DNA of 64,000 bases from Acanthopleuribacter pedis (GCF_017377855.1 NZ_JAFREP010000043.1:1-64000), one strand, 5' to 3'. Positions 35,984-46,379 are shown, counted from the stretch's first letter. Numbers and translations: made by a program. Notes: generated from the sequence alone by a model not told the origin.

Positions 35984-37183
35984 ATGACCCGCTATCTACT
36001 CATCGTGCCCCCGCTCACCGGTCACATCAACCCCTTGGTCAGTGTTGCCGCCGAATTGGAACAACGCGGCCACGAGGTGATGTGGCTGGGGTACCGCAAG
36101 CTCATCGAACCGCTGGCCGGGCCGGGTGCGCGCATTGCGCCCCTGGAAAGCAGCCGCTTGCGGGCGTTGTTGGAACCGCTCCAGGAGATGGCCAACATCG
36201 TGCGTGGCCTCGAAAGCGTGCGTTTCCTGTTTGAAGATTTTGTACTGCCCTTGGCGCGGGCCACCGTCGCCGACGTGGAACGCGCCATTCTGGAACACCA
36301 ACCCGATCTGATCATTTGCGATCAACAAATGTTGTCCGGCGCCATCGCCGCGCGCCGCCTCGGCCGGCCCTGGGTCGCCAGCGTGACCACCACCGCCGCC
36401 ATTCTCAAAGTGTGGGAGGTCGCGGACCGCTGGATTGTGCGCACCCTCGGCCGTTTGCAAGAGGAGATGGGTTTGCCGCGGGTGGAACGCCCCGACCTCT
36501 CCAACATCGCCAACATTGTGTTTAGCACACCGGCCTTTAGCGGCCAGTTCGAAAGTTACCAAGCGCCTTTTACCTACGTGGGTCCCTCGCTACAAGCGCG
36601 CACCATGCGCGCCGCCTTCCCTTGGGAACAGTTGAACGAAAACCTGCCCAAGCTGTTGGTCTCGCTGGGAACCATTAACCGCGACCGCGATCCACGTTTT
36701 TACCAAACCGTCATCGAAGCTTTGGCGGATGAACCGGTACAAGTGATCATGACCGCGCCGCCGGGATGGGTAGAAAATCCGCCCGCCAATTTCATTGTCC
36801 AGCCACACGTCCCACAGGTCGCGTTGTTGCCTTATTTGGATGCCGTCTTCTGTCATGGCGGCCACAACACCGTGTGTGAATCCCTCGCTTACGGTTTGCC
36901 GCTGATCGTAACCCCGATCCGTGACGACCAACCCGTTATCGGCCGCCAAGTAGCAAGCTCCAAGGCCGGCATCACGCTGCGCTTCAACCGGTTGAAACCG
37001 GAGCAAGTGCGGGAGTCGGTTCACCGGGTGTTACACGAAAAAAGTTTCCGCATTGCCGCCAAACGCATCGCGGCCTCGTTCGAGGCGGCGGGCGGCGCGC
37101 CGCAAGCGGTTGATTTCTTGACCGCGCTGCCGCTGCGTCGCAAACGGCAGACCATCGATTTCCTGCAACTCCATTCTGCTTAG
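35984..37183 (+). CDS. GT1-family (MGT-type) glycosyltransferase
   Basis: 399 aa, GT-B fold. The N-terminal acceptor half opens with LLIVPPLTGHINPLVSVAAEL, with the His (about 13) that serves as catalytic base in this family. The C-terminal nucleotide-sugar site includes LLVSLGTINRD and the signature HGGHNTVCESLAYGLPLIVTP, with D-D-Q at about 311 contacting the sugar. Relatives transfer hexoses or deoxysugars to macrolides, lipids and sterols. The position, 1 bp after the second hydrolase gene, makes glycosylation of the synthase product very likely. Ribosome-binding site AGGAGGTG overlaps the previous stop. Sugar donor unknown; UDP- or dTDP-sugars are possible. Confidence 0.92.
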   Translation: MTRYLLIVPPLTGHINPLVSVAAELEQRGHEVMWLGYRKLIEPLAGPGARIAPLESSRLRALLEPLQEMANIVRGLESVRFLFEDFVLPLARATVADVERAILEHQPDLIICDQQMLSGAIAARRLGRPWVASVTTTAAILKVWEVADRWIVRTLGRLQEEMGLPRVERPDLSNIANIVFSTPAFSGQFESYQAPFTYVGPSLQARTMRAAFPWEQLNENLPKLLVSLGTINRDRDPRFYQTVIEALADEPVQVIMTAPPGWVENPPANFIVQPHVPQVALLPYLDAVFCHGGHNTVCESLAYGLPLIVTPIRDDQPVIGRQVASSKAGITLRFNRLKPEQVRESVHRVLHEKSFRIAAKRIAASFEAAGGAPQAVDFLTALPLRRKRQTIDFLQLHSA

Positions 37184-37612
37184 CCCTTCCTTCATTCACA
37201 TTTTCTCTCCGCCAGTCCTTCCCATTCGGTGCGTTTCCTCCTCACAACCCTTAGCGCGCTGAACGGGACACGGCATCCCACCCCGTCGTCGGGCGGTCGG
37301 ATCGCAGGGGGCACGCGATCCGGCCGCCGGCACAGCCCGTCTCGACGGATGGGGTGATGCCGAACCTTCTTCCCCACCCGCCTGTTTCCCTTCTCGCGCC
37401 ACAAGCACCGGACCCCTGTACACCCCTTGTCGCGCCGCCGGCGGGCCTCAACCCCGACCCCGCACCAACGCCCACACCGGGTGATCCGGTGCCATGTTTA
37501 ACCCGCACCGCCCCCTCTCCCCTCCGTTTGCATCAGCCGACGGGGCCGGGCCTGCCTCCGTGCGTCTTGAAAGTGGCAGGCCGCGGGTGTTTATCCAGTA
37601 AGGAGCCATGAA
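37184..37612. other. Gap inside the cluster, 429 bp
   Basis: GC-rich with many C runs; no gene or clear hairpin. It separates the synthase-glycosyltransferase operon from the SDR gene, which therefore may have its own promoter. A good AAGGAG ribosome-binding site ends the gap. Confidence 0.45.
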
Positions 37613-38383
37613 ATGAAACGCTTTGAAGACAAATCCGTTCTGATTACCGGCGGCGCGGCCGGCATCGGAAAAGCCGCCGCGCTGACCTTCGCCGGCGAAG
37701 GCGCCACCGTATTTATCGCCGATATCGCCGCCGAGGCGGGCGAACGGGTGGTCGCACAAATTAATGACTTGGGCGGAAAGGCCTATTTTTATCGGACCGA
37801 CATCGCCCAGGCCGTGGAAGTCGACGCCATGATTGAGCGGGCCTTGCACCACTTGGGGCGCATCGACATGGCGTTTAACAACGCGGGCATCAGTGGAAAA
37901 CGCGCGATGCCCTTGGCCCACATCCGCGAGGACGAATGGGACCGTATTATGGAAATCAACGTCAAAGGCGTGTGGCTGTGCATGCGGCGGCAAATCCCCA
38001 TTATGGTCAGCCAGGGCGGCGGCAGCATTGTGAATACCGCCTCAATTTTGGGGGTCACCGGCACCGCCTTGGGTTTGGGACCTTATGTGGCCAGCAAACA
38101 CGCGGTGGTGGGCCTGACCAAAGCCGCCGCGGTGGAGTATGCCAAGAAGCAGGTGCGCATTAACGCGGTGTGTCCGGGCTTTGTTGAGACACCGATGATC
38201 AACGGGTTACTCGATATTCCCGCGATGCGCACCAAAATCGAGAAGATGCACGCCATGGGCCGCATTGGCAGCGCCTGCGAGATCGTACGGGCCGTTTTGT
38301 GGCTTAGCTCGGACGAAGCCTCCTTTGTAACCGGCCACGACATGGTGGTTGACGGTGGTTGTTTGGCCCGTGCGGCCTCATAA
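37613..38383 (+). CDS. Short-chain dehydrogenase/reductase (classical SDR)
   Basis: 256 aa. NAD(P)-binding motif TGGAAGIGKA (about 10-19), N-N-A-G (NNAGIS, about 87), catalytic Ser (NTASILG), YVASK Tyr/Lys pair (about 160-164), and PGFVETPM. The acidic residue after strand 2 (FIADIA) suggests NAD preference. Near the synthase cluster on the same strand but 430 bp away, it may oxidise or reduce the product at a hydroxyl or keto group, or be unrelated. A terminator hairpin follows at about 38479. Confidence 0.9.
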   Translation: MKRFEDKSVLITGGAAGIGKAAALTFAGEGATVFIADIAAEAGERVVAQINDLGGKAYFYRTDIAQAVEVDAMIERALHHLGRIDMAFNNAGISGKRAMPLAHIREDEWDRIMEINVKGVWLCMRRQIPIMVSQGGGSIVNTASILGVTGTALGLGPYVASKHAVVGLTKAAAVEYAKKQVRINAVCPGFVETPMINGLLDIPAMRTKIEKMHAMGRIGSACEIVRAVLWLSSDEASFVTGHDMVVDGGCLARAAS

Positions 38384-38478
38384 TCATCCGTTTCGCCGCC
38401 AAACGACCTCGAAACACCGAACCAGCGTTCATTTTCAGGTTTAGCCGTAAAAATAAGAATCAACTCTATTAAAAACAG

Positions 38479-38510
38479 CGGGATCCCTTGTTCAAAAGGG
38501 ACCCGTTTTT
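38479..38510 (+). terminator. Terminator after the SDR gene
   Basis: Hairpin cggg-a-tccctt / aaggga-cccg with a one-base bulge and loop of about 6, followed by five T. It probably marks the right end of the biosynthetic cluster transcription unit. Confidence 0.75.
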
Positions 38511-39367
38511 GTGTGAACCGATGCGAAGGGCGCCAAGCCTTCGAGAAAACGGGTTTTGAACACGCGTTATTTCGGCAAAACCGGCTCGAAGCAGGCATAT
38601 CGAAAACCCGTCCGTTTGACGCATTCCAGAAGTCAGACAAACCGCAATTCGTACACAACTTCAAAACTTTTCAACGACAACACCCAAAAAGTCACTTTAC
38701 AATACAAAAAACCACACCATAACCTTATTTGAACACATGTAAAAACCATTCATTTTAAATCCTGAAGATCGATTCATTCCAGCAATATTTTTTGCCAAGT
38801 ATCTAGTACCTTAAATCCAGTACATGAGACAAAATTCAAGCCAACAGTTGAACACATGACCAACAGTACAGCTACATAAGTCATGTAATCACACCGCAAC
38901 CCTTTACACTTCTTTTTCATTGAGGCTGAAATTTCACATTTCACACTTCGAATATCCTCTTTATTTTAAATAATTTACACAAAATATACCGAAAAACACC
39001 CCCGAGATAACTGAAATTCGCACTTTTGATTACAAAAGCTTTACTATTCGCTTGTGTTTCGATCTACCTCGGATTAGGATAGCCACATCCCACGCTGATA
39101 ACGAGGGGACCGGCAGCAACAAAGCGCTGTTGAATTGGTCACCAGTTACTATCCATCAACACATTCCTTGGTTGATATTAAAGTGTCCCATCTTTTGCTG
39201 AGCCTCCTGCTCCACTTTACTATCACGAAACATTGGCTTGGTCGTCCTAGATCGTCGCTCGTCCTTCTTCTGGCAGGTCGCTTGTCGATTGCCTAGCCCT
39301 TGTTGCGCTCTTTTCCTGCTGGGTTTTTACTTGCGCATTATTGCGTCAACATAATTGGAGGAATTTC
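38511..39367. other. AT-rich intergenic region before the subtilase gene
   Basis: About 850 bp. The part from 38680 to 39060 is markedly A/T-rich compared with everything around it and has no protein-like reading frame. This is the largest compositional dip in the window. The right end carries GGAGG (39356-39360) before the subtilase start. It may be a regulatory region, a silenced or acquired insert, or a small-RNA gene that I cannot define. Confidence 0.5.
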
Positions 39368-41272
<1,905 letters not shown>

Positions 41273-41338
41273 CCCCAACACGGAGAACGCGGCTCGGGTA
41301 CGCTCGAGGCGCGTTGTTCCACGGGTCTTCGTTAAGGA

Positions 41339-41367
41339 ACCCCTCGGCTTCGGTCGAGGGGTTTTTT
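41339..41367 (+). terminator. Terminator of the subtilase gene
   Basis: Hairpin cccctcggc-ttcg-gtcgagggg followed by six T. Confidence 0.9.
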
Positions 41368-41393
41368 CTGTTTGGGAATAAGGCCGCGGAAGG

Positions 41394-41999
41394 TCACGCG
41401 TCCCCCAAATCCATTCCCAACACCTTACGCACATCGTCCGCGACGGGGTAGTCCCGTTCCTCCGGCAACAATGCACGCGCGCCGTCCAAATCACCGCGCA
41501 GCACCAAGGCCTCGATTTCTTGCGCCGCCGCCGTCACATCGGTGATCCGGCGAATCCAATCATGCACATACAACCCCACGGCACGACCCCGCAACCCAAT
41601 TTGAATCGCGCGGTATTCAAGCGGCTGCAATTTAAGCCCACGCTCCGGGTCCCACTGAATGCGCACCGGCCCTTTCGCCGACCGCCAACGATCCTCATCG
41701 CCGTGGATCGCCGGAACGTAATGACTCAAACAACCTTCCGCCAAGGCCCAATCAAAACCAACCCGCGTGATATCAATCGCCAAAATTCGGGTTTGATTTT
41801 GGTCCTTACGACCCCAACCCGCGCGGTACATCATCCACAAAAACGAAGGTTTGATCCAGGTCATGCGACTTTTCTTGAAGGGCGGCTCTTGAAAGGTGCC
41901 GGCCGCCAAGGCCGCATCGGCGATGGTGTGGTTGTAAGCTTGGTAAACACGAATCGTGTCGGCATCGTATTGGGCGCGTATCTGACGGTAGTTGTCCAT
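41394..41999 (-). CDS. DUF4291-family protein
   Basis: 201 aa. The segments YDADTIRVYQAYN, RMTWIKPSFLWMMYRAGWG and ILAIDITRVGFDWAL are the DUF4291 family hallmarks; function unknown. I start it at the ATG at 41999, where AAGGAGG stands 7 bases upstream and the family domain begins (MDNYRQIRAQYD). A longer in-frame form from 42116 would add a 39-aa hydrophobic leader that is not part of the family. Conserved basic and aromatic residues suggest a nucleic-acid or nucleotide ligand, but that is only a guess. Monocistronic. Confidence 0.85.
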   Translation of the reverse strand: MDNYRQIRAQYDADTIRVYQAYNHTIADAALAAGTFQEPPFKKSRMTWIKPSFLWMMYRAGWGRKDQNQTRILAIDITRVGFDWALAEGCLSHYVPAIHGDEDRWRSAKGPVRIQWDPERGLKLQPLEYRAIQIGLRGRAVGLYVHDWIRRITDVTAAAQEIEALVLRGDLDGARALLPEERDYPVADDVRKVLGMDLGDA

Positions 42000-42466
42000 G
42001 CAATCCTCCTTGATCACAGCCTCCATCGCAAACCACGCGCCAAAAACAAAACAGGCAATACAAACCATGCCGGTTAACCCCATCTTCGGCGTCAACACAT
42101 AAGCAAACAAACCCAAACCAAAAGAGGCTCTTCCCTTACCCCATTCAACAACATAATTCTTTTCAAGACGTTAAAGACCTCACCATAAACATATCGAATT
42201 CATTTGCCGGCACAACGCCGGTTCTTCCCCCCAAATTCGGCCTTATTGGAAATCACAAAAGCAGCAAATCCCGCCCACACAATTCCTATCCTGCTTTCTC
42301 GAATTCTATAAAATTACCAAAAGGCGTAATTCACCCGCCCTAACCACCAAACCCATAAACAAGATAAATCAAACAGTTTAAACGAAAATTCTATCTTGGC
42401 ACGATTGACGCAATAGCCATTTCCCGACGCAACAGCCGGTTTTCGGTTCGACCGTCACAGCAAGAC
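42000..42466. other. Intergenic region upstream of tRNA-Arg(CCT)
   Basis: Moderately A/T-rich, about 470 bp, between the leftward DUF4291 gene and the rightward tRNA. It should hold both promoters. No other feature is supported. Confidence 0.45.
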
Positions 42467-42538
42467 GCTTATGTAGCTCATTGGCAGAGCGCCCGGCTCC
42501 TATCCGGGAGGAAGCGGGTTCGAACCCCGTCATAGGCA
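42467..42538 (+). tRNA. tRNA-Arg(CCT)
   Basis: Complete 72-nt cloverleaf: acceptor GCTTATG/CATAGGC (one G-U pair), D-arm GCTC/GAGC, anticodon stem CCCGG/CCGGG with loop CTCCTAT (anticodon CCT), T-arm GCGGG/CCCGT with loop TTCGAAC. CCA not encoded. The orphan gene at 42563 begins 24 bp after it. Confidence 0.93.
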
Positions 42539-42562
42539 GCCTTACATTACTGGGAGATCCCG

Positions 42563-43870
42563 ATGGACGCATTATTCGAAACACTGAGTCGCCGCCCTCG
42601 CCCCGAGGATGTCGCCGTGCTGCTGTTAAAAACACACCGCGGCCATCTGAGTGCCGCATCGCAAAAAGCATTGAAACGCGCGGCCGATTACGCCACCCGT
42701 TACCCCTACTCTTCGATGTGGAACGAATTTGCATCACCCGTCGATTTCAGCAATAAAACGTCCGTGCTCGCCGACTTGTTTCCCGGCGTAACGCTCAGCA
42801 GCGAAGATCGCGCCCACCCACCCGCGATTGGCGCCGGCTTGGAACGGGCCGGTGCCATGATTGGAAAAACCCGAACCGGCAACAGCTTCCTCTACGACCG
42901 GCTCAACAAGGAACACCGTGAAGCACTGGGGATGGACATCTCCAAGAAACAGTACAACAAACGGTTCCGGTTTTTGCGCCGCATGGAAGCCAAGCTCGAA
43001 CGTTTGTTGAAGAACCAAGAGCTCGCCGACCTGATCACCAAAGGGTTTTCAGGTTTGGCCACCGACCCGTCCCATCGCGTTTTCTCGGAGGATCCGGCAA
43101 CCGCCGCGTTCATTGCCTATTACACCGCGCGCTGTAACATGCGTTCCACCTTCACCTTCGGTACGCAGGTTCGGCCCTACGACACCATCGCCGAAAGTTT
43201 GATGGAAACCTGCCGCAACCAAACCACCACTAACTGGTTCGCCATCGCCCACGTCTACCCCGACCTCGCGGTCCTGGCCAATCTCACGGCCCACCAAACA
43301 GGCATCCTGTTGGGCCGTTGGTACGGCATTCTGGAACGCTGTGCCGTTCAACTGAAGCAGGTTTGGGAAGCGTCGACCTTCCATCGGGACACCATGGTGG
43401 TCAAACGCGGCGACGATTCGACCACCTGGAACCTGTTGGCGGGAGCCTGGAACCGCGCACGACGCAACTGGATCGCGCTCAACGACGCCATGGGCACGGA
43501 GGACATTTTGGACACCTTGTGCTTGGGCAAGGTTTTGCGCCTGATGGCCGCCGACGTCGCCTGGGGTCACCAGATCTACGGCGACGCTCTCGAGGACGAC
43601 ACCCCGGTTTGGGCGGAGCTGCCGTTCCCGTGGCAAGTCTTCGCGGGTGAGGCGGAATGCACACGCATCATGGTGGAAAAGGTGTGCCGTCGCCACGGCG
43701 TCGACCCCATCGTCAAAGGCTGGATCGCCCCACCGGCAAAACACCCGCCGGTCCCCTTCACCTTCACCCCGGAGCTGGTTCACGGCGTCGCGGTCGGCCA
43801 CCCGGCCCTCGCCAAAATCCTCAAACAGCTCGGCATGTTTTCCGGCAAGAAGCTGAAATTCAAACGGTAA
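42563..43870 (+). CDS. Conserved-looking protein of unknown function between tRNA genes
   Basis: 435 aa, GGGAG 5-6 bases before the ATG. Soluble, mostly helical, rich in Arg, Trp and His; no signal peptide or membrane helix. Notable segments: NEFASPVDFSNKTSVLADLF, KQYNKRFRFLRRMEAKLERL (basic helix), WFAIAHVYPDLAVL, WNRARRNWIALNDAMG. I do not recognise the family. Codon use and GC resemble the surrounding genes, so it is not an obvious recent import. It starts 24 bp after tRNA-Arg(CCT) and ends 78 bp before a tRNA-Asn-like sequence, so it may be co-transcribed with tRNAs, as sometimes seen in tRNA arrays. Confidence 0.75.
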   Translation: MDALFETLSRRPRPEDVAVLLLKTHRGHLSAASQKALKRAADYATRYPYSSMWNEFASPVDFSNKTSVLADLFPGVTLSSEDRAHPPAIGAGLERAGAMIGKTRTGNSFLYDRLNKEHREALGMDISKKQYNKRFRFLRRMEAKLERLLKNQELADLITKGFSGLATDPSHRVFSEDPATAAFIAYYTARCNMRSTFTFGTQVRPYDTIAESLMETCRNQTTTNWFAIAHVYPDLAVLANLTAHQTGILLGRWYGILERCAVQLKQVWEASTFHRDTMVVKRGDDSTTWNLLAGAWNRARRNWIALNDAMGTEDILDTLCLGKVLRLMAADVAWGHQIYGDALEDDTPVWAELPFPWQVFAGEAECTRIMVEKVCRRHGVDPIVKGWIAPPAKHPPVPFTFTPELVHGVAVGHPALAKILKQLGMFSGKKLKFKR

Positions 43871-43948
43871 CCCTCGGCGCTCGGCATGGTTCGCGCCCGA
43901 AAAAAACAGGCGCACGCCAGGCGAAAAACCCTTTCGCGGTACAACCAA

Positions 43949-44020
43949 CTCGGGATAGCTCAGCGGCAGAGCGTCTGGCTCGTTAACCAGAAGGACACGG
44001 GTTCGAATCCCGCCCCGAGA
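43949..44020 (+). tRNA. tRNA-Asn(GTT)-like sequence with aberrant structure
   Basis: D-arm (GCTC/GAGC), anticodon stem TCTGG/CCAGA and T-loop TTCGAAT are clear, but the anticodon loop has eight bases (CTCGTTAA rather than CTGTTAA), the first T-stem pair is A-C, and the 3' half is one base short so the acceptor stem has only six good pairs (CTCGGG/CCCGAG). It may be a decaying gene or a frameshift-reading tRNA. A terminator-like hairpin follows at 44043, suggesting past or present transcription. Confidence 0.6.
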
Positions 44021-44042
44021 CCCCATCGGCGATCCCTCATCC

Positions 44043-44070
44043 GGCCCCAATCGGATGGGGGGCCCTTTTT
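44043..44070 (+). terminator. Terminator-like hairpin after tRNA-Asn-like gene
   Basis: Stem ggcccc/ggggcc around an 8-10 nt loop followed by ctttttcc. It would end the transcript coming through tRNA-Arg, the orphan gene and the tRNA-Asn-like sequence. Confidence 0.65.
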
Positions 44071-44077
44071 CCATGTT

Positions 44078-44157
44078 CCTGGTAGCTCAAGTAAACGCGG
44101 CGGCAAAACCACCTGCTTCGGGAGCAGGAAGTCGGAGGTTCGAACCCTCTCGCCCCA
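44078..44157 (+). pseudogene. Degenerate tRNA-Pro(CGG)-like sequence
   Basis: The 3' two-thirds are tRNA-Pro-like: anticodon stem CCTGC/GCAGG with loop TTCGGGA (anticodon CGG), T-arm GGAGG/CCTCT with loop TTCGAAC, and 3' acceptor CGCCCC. The 5' side has cctggtagc, as in a Pro D-loop, but then about 20 unrelated bases (agtaaacgcggcggcaaaac) before the anticodon arm, and no 5' acceptor strand pairs correctly. Most likely a broken tRNA gene. Confidence 0.6.
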
Positions 44158-44188
44158 ATCATTTCTCTATTTAAAACAGCCATTTAGA

Positions 44189-44404
44189 CCTAAAGTTGCG
44201 ATTCGGATGGATGCAATTGTGCAAATATTGGCGCAGGACGCGCCGAGGGTTGGAGCGAAAGGTGTTGGAAAAGCGCACCGGGGTCGCGCACGACGCGTAC
44301 CAAAAAGGCAGTCGAGCATTTTTACTGCCCCTTGCAGCCCCACTCTCGGCGCAGGGCGCGCCGAAACTTGTGCAAGTGCACCGCCAAGAATCGCTCACTT
44401 TAGG
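44189..44404. mobile_element. MITE-like element (family B), 216-bp copy
   Basis: Terminal inverted repeats begin cctaaagttgcgattc and end gaatcgctcactttagg. Direct 5-bp duplications TTAGA flank the element on both sides. The left 56 bp and right 45 bp match the copy at 63141-63239 (for example ggatgcaattgtgcaaat and tgtgcaagtgc); this copy has about 115 extra internal bases. No coding capacity, so it would need a transposase supplied in trans. It sits beside two broken tRNA sequences and a broken toxin-like gene. Confidence 0.85.
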
Positions 44405-44682
44405 TTAGAGCGCCCTCGTGCTTTTTTCGTATTCGGTGTTGTCATTGGCTTACCTCGTTGATCTCAAACCTCTTACCTAACGAATTTTAATGGCGCCGAC
44501 TCGACTACTACTCAACTGACATTCGGCGATATTTTTTACGGCTGATGTGGGTAACGCTTATGTGGGTAACGCTTTTCGGCGCGATACCATTGAGGTTGGC
44601 ATCAATCATCTGCCTGAGTAGCGACAACGCATGTTATGTTTTCTAGAGAGACGGGCTCCCCATTCAAGAAAAAGAGGCGAAC

Positions 44683-45255
44683 ATGCCTACCTGCTGGATC
44701 ATTGCCGGCCCCAACGGCGCGGGCAAAACTACTTTTGCTATGGATTATCTGCCAAGTGTGGCGCGATGCACCTATTTCATCAATGCCGATCTGATTGCCG
44801 CCGGCCTTTCTCCACTTGCACCTGAGCGGGAATTGGTGGCTGCCAGTCGGCTTTTACTTCAAGAGATCGAGGCACGGATAGAATCAGGGGTCGATTTCGC
44901 CTTTGAAACCACCCTCGCCGGCCGTGGATATCTCAAATTGATCAAACGGCTTAGATCGATGAAATAGTCCGTCGAGCTCATCTATCTCGCTCTGCCAAAT
45001 ATTGAGATGTCCCGAACCAGAGTTTCCGAAAGAGTTGCGCATGGTGGCCATCATATTTCCGAAAAAGATTTAGTTCGTCGTTTTCCCCGGAGCTTACGTA
45101 ACCTTTTGGATGAGTTCAGTTACGCGGTTGACCATTGCATCTGTTTCATGAACAATGGTGCTAGCCCGGCTTTGATCTTCGAACAACGGGGAGAACATCG
45201 GGAAATCGACCATGAGTCCTTATTCCAAGCACTTACAAAAGAGGCGAGTAGATGA
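44683..45255 (+). pseudogene. Zeta-toxin-like P-loop kinase gene with an in-frame TAG
   Basis: Read through one TAG at 44965-44967, this frame encodes about 190 aa that resemble the zeta-toxin/AAA_33 family: Walker A AGPNGAGKTTF (about 8-18), INADLIAAGLSP, FAFETTLAGRGYLKLI, then after the stop VELIYLALPNIEMSRTRVSERV, GGHHISEKDLVRRFPRSLRNL. Both halves are conserved and in the same frame (94 aa before the stop, 95 aa after), so the TAG is a recent nonsense mutation, a sequencing error, or less likely read through. Zeta-type kinases phosphorylate UDP-N-acetylglucosamine in known toxin systems. The 3' end overlaps the small gene at 45252 by 4 bp (ATGA). Confidence 0.8.
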
Positions 45256-45428
45256 CCGTCACTTATAGGACTGAACCCTCGAAAAAAGCCAAGGTGATTT
45301 TGGACGCACTCCAGAAAGCGGTGATCAAAGAATTAGATAGAAAACGCAAACTGGGACATTATGCGGTTTTCTGGGATGGCGAAAAGCCGCTGTTTGTAGG
45401 GGATGATGCTCCTTTCAGAGACGAATAA
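45252..45428 (+). CDS. Small partner protein of the zeta-like kinase, putative antitoxin
   Basis: 58 aa: starts MTVTYRTEPSKKAKVILDAL, has a charged helix (KAVIKELDRKRKLGHYAVFW) and ends GDDAPFRDE. Its ATG overlaps the TGA of the kinase frame (ATGA), a classic sign of translational coupling. By position and size it may be the antitoxin or an accessory of a two-gene toxin-antitoxin-like unit; no sequence motif proves this. The small gene is intact although the kinase frame is interrupted, as expected if loss of the toxin came first. Confidence 0.65.
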   Translation: MTVTYRTEPSKKAKVILDALQKAVIKELDRKRKLGHYAVFWDGEKPLFVGDDAPFRDE

Positions 45429-45488
45429 CCTTCTGAAGCACTCCTGGGCTGGGGGAAAGTTTTTAATGCCTCCTTAAGAGCGATGCTT

Positions 45489-46379
45489 TTACTCGGCTTG
45501 AACGACGGGTCGCTTATTCTTTGCCTGGTTTTGTTTGGTTTCTTCCTCAAAGAAGTCACGGAGGCGATGGTTTCCATAGGGCTCACCCACCAGATTACGG
45601 TTCATCACCGCGTAAAAAAACGCCAGCGGGCCGGCTGCATGTTTGGGCATCAACCGCTTGAACGGCAGAATACCCCAACGCATCAACCCGTTGGGAATGG
45701 TGGTAATCCGTGGTTTTTTTCCGAGACAGGCAAACACGAGCTCCGCGATTTCCCGGTAACTAAAGACCTCTGGGCCGCCAATCGCCAGCCTCGCGGGGCC
45801 CTGTTCGAGGTTCATGGCCACGGCCCTCGCAAGATCACACCCGTGGATGGGATTCATGCGCGCGGACCCGTCGCCAAACAGGTAGATCCGTCCCGAACGC
45901 GCCATGTTTAGGAAATCCTTCATGTCGGAAAAATAACCGGTCGGCAAGACGACCTGCCCCATAAATCCTTGTTTTTGCAAATGATCCGCAAAGGCTTGCT
46001 TGGCGCGTAACAAAGCGACCTCCGGCATTTCTTCCGCGCCCAAGGCGTGGATGTAGGTGAAGCGGGCCACGGAAGCGGCCTGTGCTTCAGCAAGCAGGTT
46101 CATGTTTGCCTGGTAATCCACGTCCATGTAATCCAGGCCGTCCCGCTGCCGGGTGATGCCCACGGCCGAAACCACATAGTCCATTCCGGCCGCAACACCT
46201 CTGATTTCGTCCGGCCGGCGCGCTTCTCCGAGACGGATATCGTCAAAGGGCAGGTCTTTAACCTTGTGGATGCTCTGCTGACGCACCAACACGCGCACCC
46301 AAAAACCCGCCGCCTTCAACGCGGCTACCAGGTGGCGACCCAAATACCCGGACGCACCGGCCACTAACACTTTTTTCAT
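45489..46379 (-). CDS. NAD(P)-binding NmrA/atypical-SDR oxidoreductase
   Basis: 296 aa. The Rossmann motif GASGYLG (about 8-14) and Arg residues after strand 2 (VRVLVRQ) suggest NADP. No Y-x-x-x-K pair in the classical place, so an atypical SDR related to NmrA and complex I NDUFA9-like proteins (VGITRQRDGLDYMDVDYQAN; PTGYFSDMKDFLNMA; NPIHGCDLARAV). Substrate unknown. The start overlaps the stop of the upstream 106-aa gene by 4 bp (ATGA), so the two are coupled. The pair lies divergent from a sigma-54 activator gene that probably controls it. Confidence 0.85.
   Translation of the reverse strand: MKKVLVAGASGYLGRHLVAALKAAGFWVRVLVRQQSIHKVKDLPFDDIRLGEARRPDEIRGVAAGMDYVVSAVGITRQRDGLDYMDVDYQANMNLLAEAQAASVARFTYIHALGAEEMPEVALLRAKQAFADHLQKQGFMGQVVLPTGYFSDMKDFLNMARSGRIYLFGDGSARMNPIHGCDLARAVAMNLEQGPARLAIGGPEVFSYREIAELVFACLGKKPRITTIPNGLMRWGILPFKRLMPKHAAGPLAFFYAVMNRNLVGEPYGNHRLRDFFEEETKQNQAKNKRPVVQAE

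Noticed and set aside
42000..42116. N-terminal hydrophobic extension of the DUF4291 protein
   Set aside because: AAGGAGG lies just before the ATG at 41999, where the family domain begins.
43886..44461. 191-codon frame
   Set aside because: It crosses both tRNA-like sequences, a terminator hairpin and the MITE; not a credible gene.
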